Both the position numbers and the translations under genes were made by a program. Below the pieces are notes generated by a model, which searched no databases, was not told the origin of the DNA, and saw only the letters and a list, made by a program, of their open reading frames with translations. A DNA stretch of 64,000 nt from Acetobacter pomorum (GTDB lineage Bacteria; Pseudomonadota; Alphaproteobacteria; Acetobacterales; Acetobacteraceae). Location: assembly GCF_002738225.1 (NCBI RefSeq), contig NZ_PEBQ01000087.1:20755-84754 (forward strand), written 5' to 3'. This document shows positions 37,134-47,608 of this stretch, in pieces (the first letter of the stretch is position 1; every line of letters begins with the position of its first letter).

Positions 37134-37883
37134 TTAGGCCGAAAGTTTTTCGGCCAGATCATCCGGCAGATCAAAATTGGCATACACATTCTGCACATCA
37201 TCGTTATCTTCAAGCGTATCCAGCAACTTGAACAGACTGCGTGCCTTTTCTTCATCCAGCGTTACGATATTTTCCGGGCGCCAGTCCAACTTGGCACTTT
37301 CCGCCTCACCAAAACGCGTTTCCAGCGCATCTTTCACGGCAAAGAAGGATTCCACTTCACACGTCACTTCATGAAATGCTTCTGTGGAAACAACGTTTTC
37401 TGCTCCGGCCTCAATTGCTGCTTCCAGCATTTCATCTTCAGTGGCCACAGAAGCGGGATATGTAATAACACCTAAGCGGCGAAACATAAACGAAACGGAA
37501 TTTGTTTCTCCCATAGAACCGCCATATTTGGAAAACGCTGCACGCACATCTGATGCTGTACGGTTGCGGTTATCTGTCAGCCCTTCAACAATAATGGCCA
37601 CACCGGCAGGGCCATAGCCTTCGTACCGCACTTCCACATAGTCATCACCACCAGCTGCGCCAGATGCCTTCTTAATAGCGCGCTCAATGGTATCCTTGGG
37701 CATATTCACTTCACGTGCAGCAGAAATAGCGGCACGCAAACGCGGATTGGCAGCCGGATCTGGCAAGCCAGAGCGTGTTGCTACCGTAAGTTCCCGGATA
37801 ACCTTGCCAAACTGCTTGGAACGTTTTGCATCCTGCGCACCTTTACGGTGCATAATGTTCTTAAACTGGGAATGACCAGCCAT
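37134..37883 (-). CDS. yebC: YebC/PmpR-family protein
   Basis: A 249-residue protein of the YebC family, described both as a transcription regulator and as a ribosome-associated factor that helps at proline stretches. It opens with [21 protein letters not shown] and contains [23 protein letters not shown] and LGVITY. Its place just upstream of ruvC is conserved in many proteobacteria. It is cut off from secA by about 40 nt. Confidence 0.95.
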   Translation of the reverse strand: MAGHSQFKNIMHRKGAQDAKRSKQFGKVIRELTVATRSGLPDPAANPRLRAAISAAREVNMPKDTIERAIKKASGAAGGDDYVEVRYEGYGPAGVAIIVEGLTDNRNRTASDVRAAFSKYGGSMGETNSVSFMFRRLGVITYPASVATEDEMLEAAIEAGAENVVSTEAFHEVTCEVESFFAVKDALETRFGEAESAKLDWRPENIVTLDEEKARSLFKLLDTLEDNDDVQNVYANFDLPDDLAEKLSA

Positions 37884-37922
37884 CTTCCTTACCTTGTCGT
37901 CTGCAACAATGCCGGGCAGGCC

Positions 37923-40646
37923 TTAAACAAGCCGCCCGTGACAATGCTTATATTTCTGGCCCGAACCACATGGGCAGGGCGCGTTACGAGGTGTTTCACC
38001 CCAGCTTGAGGGATCATCCGGCATAATGGCGCTGCCCCCGATAGGGGTGGCCATTTCCGGCGATGCACCGGGAGAAAGACCGGGCCCCGGTTCTGAGGCA
38101 TATCCCTGCACTTCTGGATCAGCATGAATTTCTGCCGTATCGGCAAATGGATCAGCAGCTTGCGGAGGCGTCACTTCCACCCGCGCCATTAACCCGACCA
38201 CACGCTGGCGCATTTCTTCCAGCATGAATGTAAAGAGCTGGAAAGCTTCGTGCTTATATTCGTTCAGCGGATCTTTCTGACCGTAAGCACGCAGGCCAAT
38301 ACCCTGCCGCAGTTGATCCAGCGCATGCAGATGTTCTTTCCACACAGCGTCATAGGTTGTCAGCAAAATCTGCTTTTCAATAAAGCGCATCAGATCCGGG
38401 CCAATATTGGCGGCCCGCGCAGCCTGTGCCTGTGTGGCCGCCTGGCTGATCCGGTCTGCCACAGCCTCGGCATCCATGCCATCTTCCTTGGCCCAAGCCG
38501 CTATGGGCAGATCAAGGCCGAAGGTTTTCTGCACATCTTCCGTCAGGCCAGCCACATCCCACTGTTCCGCAAAGGATTTTTCCGGAATACGGCGGGCCAC
38601 CATGGCGTCAATAACATCTTCCTGCGCTTCCGCCACAATTGAAGAGACATCCTCGGTCGCCATAAACTCGCGGCGCTGGGCATACACTTCCTTGCGCTGA
38701 TCATTCATCACGTCATCATATTTGAGCGTGTTCTTGCGCATATCGAAGTTGCGGGCCTCAACTTTTCTCTGTGCCCGTTCCAGCGCCTTACTCAACCACG
38801 GATGAACAATGGCCTCGCCGTCCTTCATGCCCATTTTCTGGAACATTCCGCTCATGCGGTCTGAACCGAAAATACGCATCAGGTCATCTTGAAGCGAGAT
38901 AAAGAACTTGGAATTACCGGGATCACCCTGTCGGCCTGCACGGCCACGCAGCTGGTTATCAATACGGCGGCTTTCATGCCGTTCCGTGCCGATAACATAC
39001 AAACCACCAGCCTGCTGCACGATGTCATGATCCCGCGCAACACGGTCACGGATTTCCTTCTCAGCAGCTTCACGCTCTGGAGAATCTTCCATATCCCCCA
39101 AGGTTTGGGAGATCAGCATTTCCACGTTGCCGCCAAGCTTAATATCCGTGCCACGCCCCGCCATGTTGGTGGCAATGGTAATGGCACCCGGCGCACCGGC
39201 CTGTGCTACAATCTTGGCTTCCATTTCATGGAAACGGGCGTTCAACACGTTATGTGGAATAGCTTCACGTTTCAGCAGGTCTGAAAGCGCTTCACTTTTT
39301 TCAATAGACGTAGTGCCCACCAGAATCGGCTGACCGCGTTCGTGCACATCCCGGATGAGTTTGACGACAGCAGCAAACTTTTCCTGCTCTGTCAGATAGA
39401 TCTCGTCGTCTTCATCCTTACGGGCAACCGGACGGTTAGTGGGAATGGCCACCACATCCAGATTGTAGATTTCAGCAAATTCATCCGCCTCTGTCATAGC
39501 GGTGCCGGTCATGCCGGAAAGCTTGGGATAAAGACGGAAATAGTTCTGGAAGGTGATGGAAGCCAGCGTCTGGTTTTCCTGCTGGACTTCTACGTGTTCC
39601 TTGGCTTCCAGCGCCTGATGCAGACCATCGGAATACCGGCGGCCTTCCATCATACGGCCGGTGAATTCATCAATAATCACCACTTTGCCATCACGCACAA
39701 TGTAATCCACATCCCGCGAGAACAGCGTATGTGCGCGCAAAGACTGCTGCACATGATGCACGACGGTAACGTGATGCAGATCGTACAGCCCGCCTTCATC
39801 CAGCACCCCAGCCTGACGCAGCAGATTTTCTACATGGTCAGAGCCGGTATCCGTCAGGATAACTGTGCGGAACTTTTCATCTTTTTCAAAAGTTGCCGGA
39901 TCCTGCACAAGCTGGGCCACCACGGTATCCACCGCACGGTACAGATCAGAGCTATCTTCTGCCGGGCCGGAAATAATCAGTGGGGTGCGAGCTTCATCAA
40001 TCAGGATCGAATCCACTTCATCCACAATCGCGTGGTAGAAGGGGCGCTGCACCATTTCACCCAACTGGTACTTCATATTATCGCGCAGATAATCGAAGCC
40101 GAATTCGTTATTCGTGCCGTATGTAATGTCTGCGGCATAAGCTTGGCGGCGTGCATCATCTGGCAAATTGGGCACAATCACCCCGGTTGTCAGACCTAGA
40201 AAGCTATAAAGGCGGCCCATCTCTGCGGCGTCACGCGCAGCAAGATAATCGTTTACGGTAACAACATGCACGCCCTTACCTGCCAACGCGCTGAGATACA
40301 CAGCCAGCGTGGCCACCAGGGTTTTCCCTTCCCCAGTGCGCATTTCTGCAATTCGGCCAGAATGAAGCACCATGCCGCCAATAAGCTGCACATCAAAATG
40401 CCGCATCCCCAACACTCTGCGCGAGGCCTCACGGCACACGGCAAAAGCTTCGGGCAGCAGATCATCCAGACTTTCGCCTTTGGCGATCCGGTCCCGGAAT
40501 TCCTGCGTTTTGCCAGAAAGGGCGGTATCATCCAACGCCTGTACTTGTGGTTCAAGCGCGTTGATCTCCGGCACCCGGCGTTGAAATATCTTGAGCGTCC
40601 GGTCGTTGGCGGTGCCGAACAGGGCGCGGACAAAGCGTGAAAGCAT
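37923..40646 (-). CDS. secA: Preprotein translocase ATPase SecA
   Basis: The motor that drives secretory proteins through SecYEG. The ATG at 40646 has AAAGG upstream and places the Walker A lysine (MRTGEGKT) at residue 108, as in E. coli; a GTG 6 nt upstream is in frame but less likely. Walker B is in the [14 protein letters not shown] region, and a helicase motif reads [14 protein letters not shown]. The C-terminus keeps the zinc site [14 protein letters not shown] used for SecB and lipid binding. About 907 residues. Confidence 0.97.
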   Translation of the reverse strand: MLSRFVRALFGTANDRTLKIFQRRVPEINALEPQVQALDDTALSGKTQEFRDRIAKGESLDDLLPEAFAVCREASRRVLGMRHFDVQLIGGMVLHSGRIAEMRTGEGKTLVATLAVYLSALAGKGVHVVTVNDYLAARDAAEMGRLYSFLGLTTGVIVPNLPDDARRQAYAADITYGTNNEFGFDYLRDNMKYQLGEMVQRPFYHAIVDEVDSILIDEARTPLIISGPAEDSSDLYRAVDTVVAQLVQDPATFEKDEKFRTVILTDTGSDHVENLLRQAGVLDEGGLYDLHHVTVVHHVQQSLRAHTLFSRDVDYIVRDGKVVIIDEFTGRMMEGRRYSDGLHQALEAKEHVEVQQENQTLASITFQNYFRLYPKLSGMTGTAMTEADEFAEIYNLDVVAIPTNRPVARKDEDDEIYLTEQEKFAAVVKLIRDVHERGQPILVGTTSIEKSEALSDLLKREAIPHNVLNARFHEMEAKIVAQAGAPGAITIATNMAGRGTDIKLGGNVEMLISQTLGDMEDSPEREAAEKEIRDRVARDHDIVQQAGGLYVIGTERHESRRIDNQLRGRAGRQGDPGNSKFFISLQDDLMRIFGSDRMSGMFQKMGMKDGEAIVHPWLSKALERAQRKVEARNFDMRKNTLKYDDVMNDQRKEVYAQRREFMATEDVSSIVAEAQEDVIDAMVARRIPEKSFAEQWDVAGLTEDVQKTFGLDLPIAAWAKEDGMDAEAVADRISQAATQAQAARAANIGPDLMRFIEKQILLTTYDAVWKEHLHALDQLRQGIGLRAYGQKDPLNEYKHEAFQLFTFMLEEMRQRVVGLMARVEVTPPQAADPFADTAEIHADPEVQGYASEPGPGLSPGASPEMATPIGGSAIMPDDPSSWGETPRNAPCPCGSGQKYKHCHGRLV

Positions 40647-40848
40647 GAACACCTTTCCGGAACAATGCGGCCCCTTACCGCTGCATTACCCCAAATGGTA
40701 AGACAACAAGGGACACTGGCATGGCTGGCTTGCCCAGCAAAATAGGACCGGGGCGGGTTGCGGTCAACCAACCGTACCTGTGGAAGCAGGATTGAAACAG
40801 GGGTTGCCGGGCGGAAAACCCTCCTTCATACAGGGTAAACAGGTTTAA

Positions 40849-41799
40849 ATGGCTTTAAAGGTTTTAATACACATGCGGCTTATTCCCCACGCGTTTGGAC
40901 TGGCAGCAGCAGCGTTATTTGCTACCACCACCCTTTGCACACCCTCCTTTGCTGCAGATCCAGCCCCGGCTGCTGCAAGCGCTCCGGCAAAGCCAGCAGA
41001 CCCCAACGCCGTGGTAGCCACCGTAAATGGGGAAAAAATCACGCTGGCAGATGTGCAGACTGCCATGGTCTCCCTGCCGCCACAGATGCGCCAGCTTCCC
41101 CCGAACCTGATTTTCCCCATGCTGGTCAATCAGTTAGCAGATCAGAAAGCCATTCTGATTACCGCTCAGAAAGAAGGCCTGGATAAAAAGCCTGAAACCC
41201 AGCAGCTGATGACAAATGCAGCCAACACTGCGTTGCAGAATGCCTGGCTGTCTGAACAGGTTATGCCGCATCTGAATGATGATGCCATCAAACAGTATTA
41301 TGATCAGAATTACGCAGGCAAGCCCGCCGAAAAAGAAGTGCATGCCCGCCATATTCTGGTGAAAACTGAAGCCGAAGCCAATGATGTTATCAAGAAACTG
41401 AAGGCAGGTGCTGACTTCGGTAAGCTGGCGGCTGAAGTTTCCACCGACAAGGGCAGCGCCCAGCAGAATGGTGGTGATCTGGGCTGGTTCAAGAAAACAG
41501 ACATGATCCCGGCCTTCTCTGATGCCGCCTTTGCTATGAAAAAAGGTGAAATTAGCAGCACACCGGTAAAGAGCCAGTATGGCTATCATGTCATTCAGGT
41601 GCTGGACACACGTACAGACCCGATTCCTACACTGGACGCTGTGCGGGACAAAATCCGCCAGGCTCTGATCCAGAAATACGTGCGTGAAGCCGTGGATAAA
41701 GCCACCACTCAGGTGAAGATCGTGCGTTTTGACCCCAACACAGGCAAGCCGCTACCTGATGCTCCGGCACCTGCATCAGCTGCTGCACCCAAAAAATAA
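40849..41799 (+). CDS. Periplasmic parvulin-type peptidyl-prolyl isomerase
   Basis: A 316-residue exported folding factor of the SurA/PrsA/PpiD class. A signal peptide (hydrophobic residues about 12-28, cleavage near PSFA-AD) is followed by an Ala/Pro linker. A SurA-N-like helical region comes next (VVATVNGEKITLADVQ), and then a parvulin domain at about 162-255 with ARHILVKTEAEA, GGDLGWFKK and SQYGYHVIQV. The tail is Ala/Pro-rich. AGG lies 5 nt before the ATG. It is divergent from secA and is followed by a terminator. Confidence 0.92.
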   Translation: MALKVLIHMRLIPHAFGLAAAALFATTTLCTPSFAADPAPAAASAPAKPADPNAVVATVNGEKITLADVQTAMVSLPPQMRQLPPNLIFPMLVNQLADQKAILITAQKEGLDKKPETQQLMTNAANTALQNAWLSEQVMPHLNDDAIKQYYDQNYAGKPAEKEVHARHILVKTEAEANDVIKKLKAGADFGKLAAEVSTDKGSAQQNGGDLGWFKKTDMIPAFSDAAFAMKKGEISSTPVKSQYGYHVIQVLDTRTDPIPTLDAVRDKIRQALIQKYVREAVDKATTQVKIVRFDPNTGKPLPDAPAPASAAAPKK

Positions 41800-41814
41800 A
41801 AACCACCACACAGC

Positions 41815-41846
41815 AAACCTCGCTCTAAACAACTGGGGCGAGGTTT
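41815..41846 (+). terminator. Terminator after the parvulin gene
   Basis: A 9-bp stem, AAACCTCGC and GCGAGGTTT, with a 14-nt loop is followed by TTTTG. It lies 16 nt after the stop and about 30 nt before argJ. Confidence 0.75.
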
Positions 41847-41875
41847 TGCATATATACCCTTGAGGATACCGCCAG

Positions 41876-43120
41876 ATGGCGCAGACAATCCCCGTTTCCC
41901 CCCTGGCCCTGCCAATGCCGGAACTTGGTGTTGTGCGTGGGATTCGCCTTGGCGCCATTGCAGCCGGTATTCGTTATAAGGGCCGCACAGATCTGGTTCT
42001 GGCCGAATTTGCCCCCGGCACCACTGTTGCCGGTGTATTTACCAAATCCAAATGCCCCGGCGCACCGGTGGACTGGTGCCGCGCCATTTTACCAAAGGGC
42101 GAAGCCCGTGCATTGGTTGTAAATGCCGGAAACGCCAATGTCTTTACCGGACAGGCCGGACGCAACACATGTGAAGCCACAGCAGAAGCCACTGCCAAGC
42201 TAGTTGGCTGTTCCGGGCAAAACGTCTATTTGGCTTCTACGGGCGTTATTGGAGAAATCCTGCCTGCCGAACGTATTACCTCCGCCCTTCCCGCCTTACA
42301 TGCCTCCCTTTCAGAAAACGGATGGGAAGAAGCTGCGCGTGGGATCATGACGACCGATACCTTCCCCAAGGCGGCCATGCGCAAGGCCATCATTAAGGGC
42401 ACGGAAGTTATTATTCAGGGTATTGCCAAAGGGAGCGGCATGATTGCGCCAGACATGGCCACCATGCTCTCCTTTGTAGCAACAGATGCCAAGTTACCAG
42501 CATCCATCCTGCAAACCTTGCTGAGCGCTGGCATCCAGAAAACCTTTAACTGCATTACAGTGGATTCGGATACCTCAACATCAGACATGGTGCTGCTGTT
42601 TGCGACTGGAGCGGCCCACAATCCGGATATAGCCACTATAGATGCGCTGACAGATCCTGAACTGGCAGATTTCCGCACGGCATTAAATGCCGTTCTGCAC
42701 GATCTGGCCCTACTGGTTATCCGGGATGGAGAAGGCATTACCAAGCTGATGAGCATTAAGGTGAGCGGTGCTGTATCCGATCAGTCTGCTTGGCGGGTTG
42801 CCATGGCTATTGGCAATTCCCCATTGGTAAAGACCGCCGTAGCCGGAGAAGACGCCAACTGGGGCCGCGTTGTTATGGCTGTTGGCAAATGTGGGGAACC
42901 CGCAGACCGTGATACGCTTTCTGTCTCCATTGGTGGTGTCTGCATTGCACGCAATGGCACCGTTGTGGATGGGTACGATGAAACACCTGTGGTCGCCCAT
43001 ATGAAAGGGCGTGAAATTGATATTGCGGTTGATCTCGGCCTAGGAACAGGCTCTGCTCAGGCATGGAGTTGTGATCTGACGCACGGCTATATTGATATCA
43101 ATGGGTCTTACCGCAGTTAG
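41876..43120 (+). CDS. argJ: Bifunctional ornithine acetyltransferase / N-acetylglutamate synthase
   Basis: ArgJ recycles the acetyl group in arginine synthesis. The precursor self-cleaves before a threonine in the PDMATML motif, giving alpha and beta subunits. That site and the preceding KGSGMIAPD are intact at about 42427-42470. Other signature segments are VNAGNANVFTGQAG, STGVIGEILP and the ending DLTHGYIDINGSYRS. At 414 residues it is a normal length. GAGGA lies 9 nt upstream of the start. Confidence 0.96.
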   Translation: MAQTIPVSPLALPMPELGVVRGIRLGAIAAGIRYKGRTDLVLAEFAPGTTVAGVFTKSKCPGAPVDWCRAILPKGEARALVVNAGNANVFTGQAGRNTCEATAEATAKLVGCSGQNVYLASTGVIGEILPAERITSALPALHASLSENGWEEAARGIMTTDTFPKAAMRKAIIKGTEVIIQGIAKGSGMIAPDMATMLSFVATDAKLPASILQTLLSAGIQKTFNCITVDSDTSTSDMVLLFATGAAHNPDIATIDALTDPELADFRTALNAVLHDLALLVIRDGEGITKLMSIKVSGAVSDQSAWRVAMAIGNSPLVKTAVAGEDANWGRVVMAVGKCGEPADRDTLSVSIGGVCIARNGTVVDGYDETPVVAHMKGREIDIAVDLGLGTGSAQAWSCDLTHGYIDINGSYRS

Positions 43121-43173
43121 ACGCCACTTTCTGCCCTTCTGTTTATTTTCTCCTTCCTGCGGAGCAGGTTCTC

Positions 43174-43803
43174 ATGTCCAATTCGGCTCCGCCTCCCGGC
43201 TGGGGGGCTCCTTCTGGCGATTTTTATGGAATGCAGCCCGGCACACCTGCTCCTGTCTGGGTTTACGCCGGTTTCTGGTGGCGCGTATGGGCTTTTCTGA
43301 TTGATGCCATTATTCTGGGCACCATAGAAACCATTCTAGGGTTTTTTGTTGCGCCAAATGTCACAATAGACTGGCAGGAACTGCCGATTGATGGCTCTGG
43401 GCAAAGCATGAATGTGGTGGATATTGCCTCCTTTGTGCAGCCCGAAAATATTTCTGTGCTCATCCCACACATTCACACAGGGCCGTGGCCCATAGCCAGT
43501 ATGGTACTCGCCCTTATTCCTGCCGTGTATTATGTATTGTTTGAGGCATCCTCCCTCCGCGGCACACCAGGCAAACGCGTGTGCAAGCTGGAAGTGGTCA
43601 CGCTTACCGGCGGGCAGATCAGTTTGGCTCAGGCCATTCTGCGATTTGTCATCAAAGCGTTCATCTCTTTTCCGCTGCTGTATATTGGCGTCATTATGGT
43701 GGCGTTTACGCGGCGCAAACAGGGATTACATGACCTGATAGCCGGAACATTGGTTATTCGGGCAGAAACACAGCAGGTTGCTCCTTTTCAGCCGCATCAG
43801 TAA
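43174..43803 (+). CDS. RDD-family membrane protein
   Basis: A 209-residue inner-membrane protein. Residues 1-28 are Gly/Pro-rich. An RDD-like domain follows, with FWWRVWAFLIDAIILGTIETILGFF as the first membrane segment carrying the Arg and Asp, then two more segments near residues 105-125 and 160-185. GTPGKRVCKLEVV and RRKQGLHDLIAGTLVI are typical of the family. The role of RDD proteins is largely unknown; some act in ion or proton exchange. A strong terminator follows. Confidence 0.88.
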   Translation: MSNSAPPPGWGAPSGDFYGMQPGTPAPVWVYAGFWWRVWAFLIDAIILGTIETILGFFVAPNVTIDWQELPIDGSGQSMNVVDIASFVQPENISVLIPHIHTGPWPIASMVLALIPAVYYVLFEASSLRGTPGKRVCKLEVVTLTGGQISLAQAILRFVIKAFISFPLLYIGVIMVAFTRRKQGLHDLIAGTLVIRAETQQVAPFQPHQ

Positions 43804-43855
43804 CGTGTCTGTACCTTTCTGAACAACGCCTATCCGCATACATCATCTTGATACT

Positions 43856-43891
43856 GCCCGATTTGCCTCCTACCCTAGAGGCAAATCGGGC
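43856..43891 (+). terminator. Rho-independent terminator after the RDD gene
   Basis: A perfect 14-bp stem, GCCCGATTTGCCTC and GAGGCAAATCGGGC, with an 8-nt loop is followed by ATAGTTTTT. It lies about 50 nt after the RDD stop and before mscS. Confidence 0.88.
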
Positions 43892-43948
43892 ATAGTTTTT
43901 GCATGCCCCTGATATATCTACCCATTCAGCAAAGGATGCAGCGCCCCC

Positions 43949-46498
43949 ATGGCGGCCAATAGCCCGGATCAAAACCTATCCTTTTCATCCCCTCCGCCGC
44001 ACTCGCCTTCTTTGGCTGCATGGCTTTGTCGGTTCTTTTGCCTGTTTGCGTTGGGAATTGGTTTTCTTCTTCCCTTTGCATCTGCGCAGGCTGATACAGC
44101 TGCGGCTGTTCCTCAAGCCAACGGCCTGACCCAACAGGATGCGCAGCAATTACTGAACGTTCTGAACGATCCGCAGAAACGGGAAGATTTTTCCAAAACT
44201 CTTTCCCTTATGGCCAAAGGTTTGCCGGCCGCGCCCGCACAACCACCTGCTGCCGCACCCAAACCTACGCCCGCACCTGCTGCTGCCAAACCGCAAGCTG
44301 ATAACGCGGTTATAGATAGTGATGTGCATTCCGAACTGGAAACCGTACAAAATTCACTACACGGTTATCTGGACAATTTCACAAGTCTTTTTAAAGACTT
44401 AAGTGTTGTTGGCCCTTGGTTTAAAAGTGAATTTGGCAATCCTGCATCTCGGCAAACACTTATTGATGCATTTAGCCGGGCTTTACTGATTATTGGCATT
44501 GCCCTGTTGCTGGAACGCGCCACCAGCATTGCCATGCGCAAGCCGCTGAATTCTGTAACACAGCATGCAGAAGCCCGCGAACAACGCCTGGAAGCCTCCG
44601 CGCAGTCTGCCGCAGCTGTTGATAGCAGCGATGCAGCAGCAACCAACGATGCAGACACAACCCAAACGCGTGAAAATGACCAAAGACGCGGCACGGAAGT
44701 ACTGCGCTATCTGGTCCGGGTGCCTTATAATGCGCTGCATTTTCTTATAAAGCTGCTGCCTGTAGGCGTGTGCTTGCTTGTTGGCTACCTGGGTGCAGAA
44801 TTTCTTACCACCACAACACAGGCGCACACTGTTTCTCTTACCCTGATCAATGCCTACGCCATTGCACGCGGGCTTTACCTGGTTGTGGAAACAACATTGG
44901 CTCCGCGTTCTCCCGCCATCCGCCTTATTCCGGCATCAGATGGAACCGCACGCCTGCTAACACGCTGGTGGAACGTACTGGTGGCGGCACCTTCCATTGT
45001 GATCTGCCTTTCCACTTTGGGAAGTGAGTTTGATCTTAGCCCTCGCGGTGTGGATGCCATGCTGCGCGCGGTGGTGCTTATCCAGCATCTTATCATCGCG
45101 GCCTTTATCTGGCGTTTGCGCCATATTGTGGCACGTGCGCTTCAGCCGTCTCCCAACATGCGCAAAAATGCTCTCTGGGCCTTTGCTGGCACGCTTGCAC
45201 ATGTGTGGTGGGTGCCTGTCATGTTTCTGGACATGGCTTTGTGGTTTGTGTGGGCAGCCCATCTTAAAGGTGGATATCAGTGGATCTTGCGCGGCACGCT
45301 GCTCACGTTCCTCTGCCTGGTTCTCTCCCGCGTTATTGCTCTGCTGGCATATGGGTTGCAGGACAAGCTGTTCCGAATCAGCCCCACATTAGAAGCCAGT
45401 TACCCCGGCATGCAAAAACGTGCGGATTTCTATTATCCGTTCGTGCGCCGGATTATCACCATTGCAATTATTTTTATTACGGGTGTGTGTCTGGCACAAA
45501 GCTGGAGCATTCCCAGCTTCAGGTTCTTCTTCAGCTCTGCTTTGGGTCAACGGTTGATTGGCGCTGCCATCTGCCTGCTTATCGGCATGACTGTTGCCGC
45601 GGTTGCATGGGAAGTGGTGAACGGCCTGCTGGAAAAACAGATTACCCGCTACACATCCAGCGCACAGGCTGCACGCGCAGCACGCCTGCGCACCGTGCTC
45701 CCCATTATTCGTACCGTGCTGCTGGCTGTGATCATCATTTTTGTAACGGTTACCACTTTGTCCCAGATTGGTATTAACGTTACGCCCCTGCTTACGGGTG
45801 CTGGTATTTTGGGTGTTGGTCTTTCCTTTGGTTCGCAGAGCTTGGTTAAAGACGTTATCACGGGCTTCTTCATGCTGGCAGAAGATGCCATTCAGGTGGG
45901 GGACTGGGTAACCACAGGTGGGATTGCCGGTATTGTTGAGCATCTTTCCATCCGCACATTGCGTGTGCGCTCGGTAGATGGTGACTTACACATCATTCCC
46001 TTCTCGTCCGTAACATCCATTGCCAATACAGCGCGTGGGTTTAACCAGGTTATTGTGCATCAAACGGTGGATTTGAGTGAAAGCAGCGAGCGCGTTGCCA
46101 AAATCATGCAAGACACTGTTCAGGAAATGCGCAAGGAAGATGCTTTCAAGAACATTATCTTGTCTGACTATGTTGATCTGGGTGTCGATAACTCGGACGG
46201 AAATGGCGCCATACTGGTGGGTTCCATCAAAACGGCACCGATGATGAAATGGAAAGTGCAGCGTGAGTTTTACCGGCGCATTGCAAACCGTATGGCTGCA
46301 CAGGGCGTGAAGTTCTATACCCCAACATCTTACTATACGACGCCCCCTGGCACACCGGTACATCTGGCTATGGACACAATGCCGCCGGAACTGCTTGAGA
46401 AAATCAACCAGCGCGCGGCCCAGATTCAGCAGGAGGAAAGTGCTCAACCTCCTGCTCCACCAACATCCCCTGAAGCAAAAGAACCGCCTCATGCCTGA
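43949..46498 (+). CDS. Large MscS-family mechanosensitive channel
   Basis: An 849-residue multi-domain channel of the YbiO/MscM style that opens on osmotic downshock. A signal-like hydrophobic segment (about residues 28-47) precedes a periplasmic region with a Pro/Ala linker. Multiple transmembrane helices span about 170-600. The MscS pore and beta domain are at the C-terminus, with LLTGAGILGVGLSFGSQSLVKD and GFFMLAEDAIQVGDWV, followed by SVDGDLHIIPFSSV. A Pro/Glu-rich cytoplasmic tail ends it. The stop overlaps the next gene by 8 nt. Confidence 0.93.
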   Translation: MAANSPDQNLSFSSPPPHSPSLAAWLCRFFCLFALGIGFLLPFASAQADTAAAVPQANGLTQQDAQQLLNVLNDPQKREDFSKTLSLMAKGLPAAPAQPPAAAPKPTPAPAAAKPQADNAVIDSDVHSELETVQNSLHGYLDNFTSLFKDLSVVGPWFKSEFGNPASRQTLIDAFSRALLIIGIALLLERATSIAMRKPLNSVTQHAEAREQRLEASAQSAAAVDSSDAAATNDADTTQTRENDQRRGTEVLRYLVRVPYNALHFLIKLLPVGVCLLVGYLGAEFLTTTTQAHTVSLTLINAYAIARGLYLVVETTLAPRSPAIRLIPASDGTARLLTRWWNVLVAAPSIVICLSTLGSEFDLSPRGVDAMLRAVVLIQHLIIAAFIWRLRHIVARALQPSPNMRKNALWAFAGTLAHVWWVPVMFLDMALWFVWAAHLKGGYQWILRGTLLTFLCLVLSRVIALLAYGLQDKLFRISPTLEASYPGMQKRADFYYPFVRRIITIAIIFITGVCLAQSWSIPSFRFFFSSALGQRLIGAAICLLIGMTVAAVAWEVVNGLLEKQITRYTSSAQAARAARLRTVLPIIRTVLLAVIIIFVTVTTLSQIGINVTPLLTGAGILGVGLSFGSQSLVKDVITGFFMLAEDAIQVGDWVTTGGIAGIVEHLSIRTLRVRSVDGDLHIIPFSSVTSIANTARGFNQVIVHQTVDLSESSERVAKIMQDTVQEMRKEDAFKNIILSDYVDLGVDNSDGNGAILVGSIKTAPMMKWKVQREFYRRIANRMAAQGVKFYTPTSYYTTPPGTPVHLAMDTMPPELLEKINQRAAQIQQEESAQPPAPPTSPEAKEPPHA

Positions 46499-47243
46499 AT
46501 CTGGGTTGAACCTTTCAAGCAATCCTGTCTTGCTTGAATGTATTGAAAAGCCATTGGCGCAGAAGGGCTTTGCCTTTCTGCAAGCCGCCAAAATGCGCCC
46601 TATTCTGCAAGATTTTGGGCTGGCTGACTGGAATGCGTTTGCAGCAAGCTGGAATCATTTGGGGTGTGACAAATATATGGCGGACGGTGGGCGGTATCGC
46701 CGCCGCCGCTATGCCACGTTCTCACTTTCTGATCAGGAAATCCTGCGTAAACCGCATCAGCCCCATTATCAGAGCCGCGATTACAACACACTTAATGGCG
46801 GCATTGAACGCTGGTTTCAGCCGGTATTGCCAGAAATTGGCGAAAACCCTGCATTGCTGGCCATTCTAAAACTGATGCATCGGCTGGCTGTAGATATGAC
46901 ACCAGCCAAACAGCGCCCCTTGGCATGGCATGCAGAAATTCACCAGTTCCGTATTGAAGCAAGCCAGAATTCTGCCGGGCAACCTACCCCGGAAGGCTTG
47001 CACCGAGATGGTGTGGATTGGGTATGTGTTGTGATGGTGTGCAGAGAAAATATTGCCTGCGGAGAAACATCCATCCACGATCTTAACAAACAGCGCGTCG
47101 GGAGCTTTACGCTCACCAACCCTCTGGATACGGCCTTTGTAAATGATAGCCGTGTATATCACGGGGTCACCCCCGTACAGCCGGTAGATCCAACCTTACC
47201 CGCGTATCGTGATGTGTTGGTTGTAACGCTTCGCCACGAATAA
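46491..47243 (+). CDS. 2OG-Fe(II) dioxygenase of the amino-acid hydroxylase (IDO/BsmA-like) family
   Basis: A 250-residue enzyme that looks like the 2-oxoglutarate-dependent dioxygenases which hydroxylate free aliphatic amino acids such as isoleucine. The iron triad is H171-x-D173 in PEGLHRDGVDWV and H224 in DSRVYHGVTPV, with R240 placed to bind 2-oxoglutarate. The segment HAEIHQFRIEA is also typical. The ATG at 46491 lies inside the last codons of mscS, so its translation is coupled to the channel. The substrate is inferred from family only and could be another amino acid or a small metabolite. Confidence 0.85.
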   Translation: MPESGLNLSSNPVLLECIEKPLAQKGFAFLQAAKMRPILQDFGLADWNAFAASWNHLGCDKYMADGGRYRRRRYATFSLSDQEILRKPHQPHYQSRDYNTLNGGIERWFQPVLPEIGENPALLAILKLMHRLAVDMTPAKQRPLAWHAEIHQFRIEASQNSAGQPTPEGLHRDGVDWVCVVMVCRENIACGETSIHDLNKQRVGSFTLTNPLDTAFVNDSRVYHGVTPVQPVDPTLPAYRDVLVVTLRHE

Positions 47244-47248
47244 CCATA

Positions 47249-47274
47249 AAAAAGGCCGGGTATCCGGCCTTTTT
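47249..47274. terminator. Bidirectional terminator between the dioxygenase and a small minus-strand gene
   Basis: AAAAAGGCCGG and CCGGCCTTTTT form a perfect 11-bp stem with a 4-nt loop and U-runs in both directions. It lies 5 nt after the dioxygenase stop and 1 nt from the stop of the convergent small ORF. Confidence 0.85.
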
Positions 47275-47275
47275 G

Positions 47276-47440
47276 TTAATACCCGGCGTAATAAATTGCG
47301 TGTAAGCCAAGTGCCAGACAGGCAAATACAAAAAACATTGCCCCGGCCATCTGGCAGCATTCTTTAAAGGAAATGGTATTATATGTTGTTGCTGCAGAAG
47401 CAGAAGAAACAACGCTGCTTTGCTGTTCTGCTTCGCTCAT
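47276..47440 (-). CDS. Small membrane protein, 54 aa, unknown function
   Basis: A short ORF that I do not recognise. It encodes 54 residues: a polar Ser/Ala-rich N-terminus, then TISFKECCQ, one predicted transmembrane helix (AMFFVFACLALGLHAIYY) and a two-residue end after AG. The ATG at 47440 is preceded by AGAGGA about 8 nt upstream, and the stop abuts a bidirectional terminator. Both support a real gene. Two adjacent cysteines lie at the membrane interface. It may be an accessory subunit of a membrane complex, but nothing around it shows which. Confidence 0.6.
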   Translation of the reverse strand: MSEAEQQSSVVSSASAATTYNTISFKECCQMAGAMFFVFACLALGLHAIYYAGY

Positions 47441-47608
47441 ACCTGTATCCTCTTCGTTTTATGCAATGCTGAATTGTTGTTCATACTTATCTGGCGATGA
47501 TTACCTCTTTCGTCAAGATCTGCCTGATTTTGTCCCATTCCCAAATTGGGGTGGACGCACCCCCTGCCGCGGGTTCACATAAGAAGAAATTCATTTGGAG
47601 TTTCAGAC

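Noticed and set aside
39342..40199. Plus-strand open frame of about 285 codons
   Set aside because: It lies fully antisense to secA and has a shadow-like composition.
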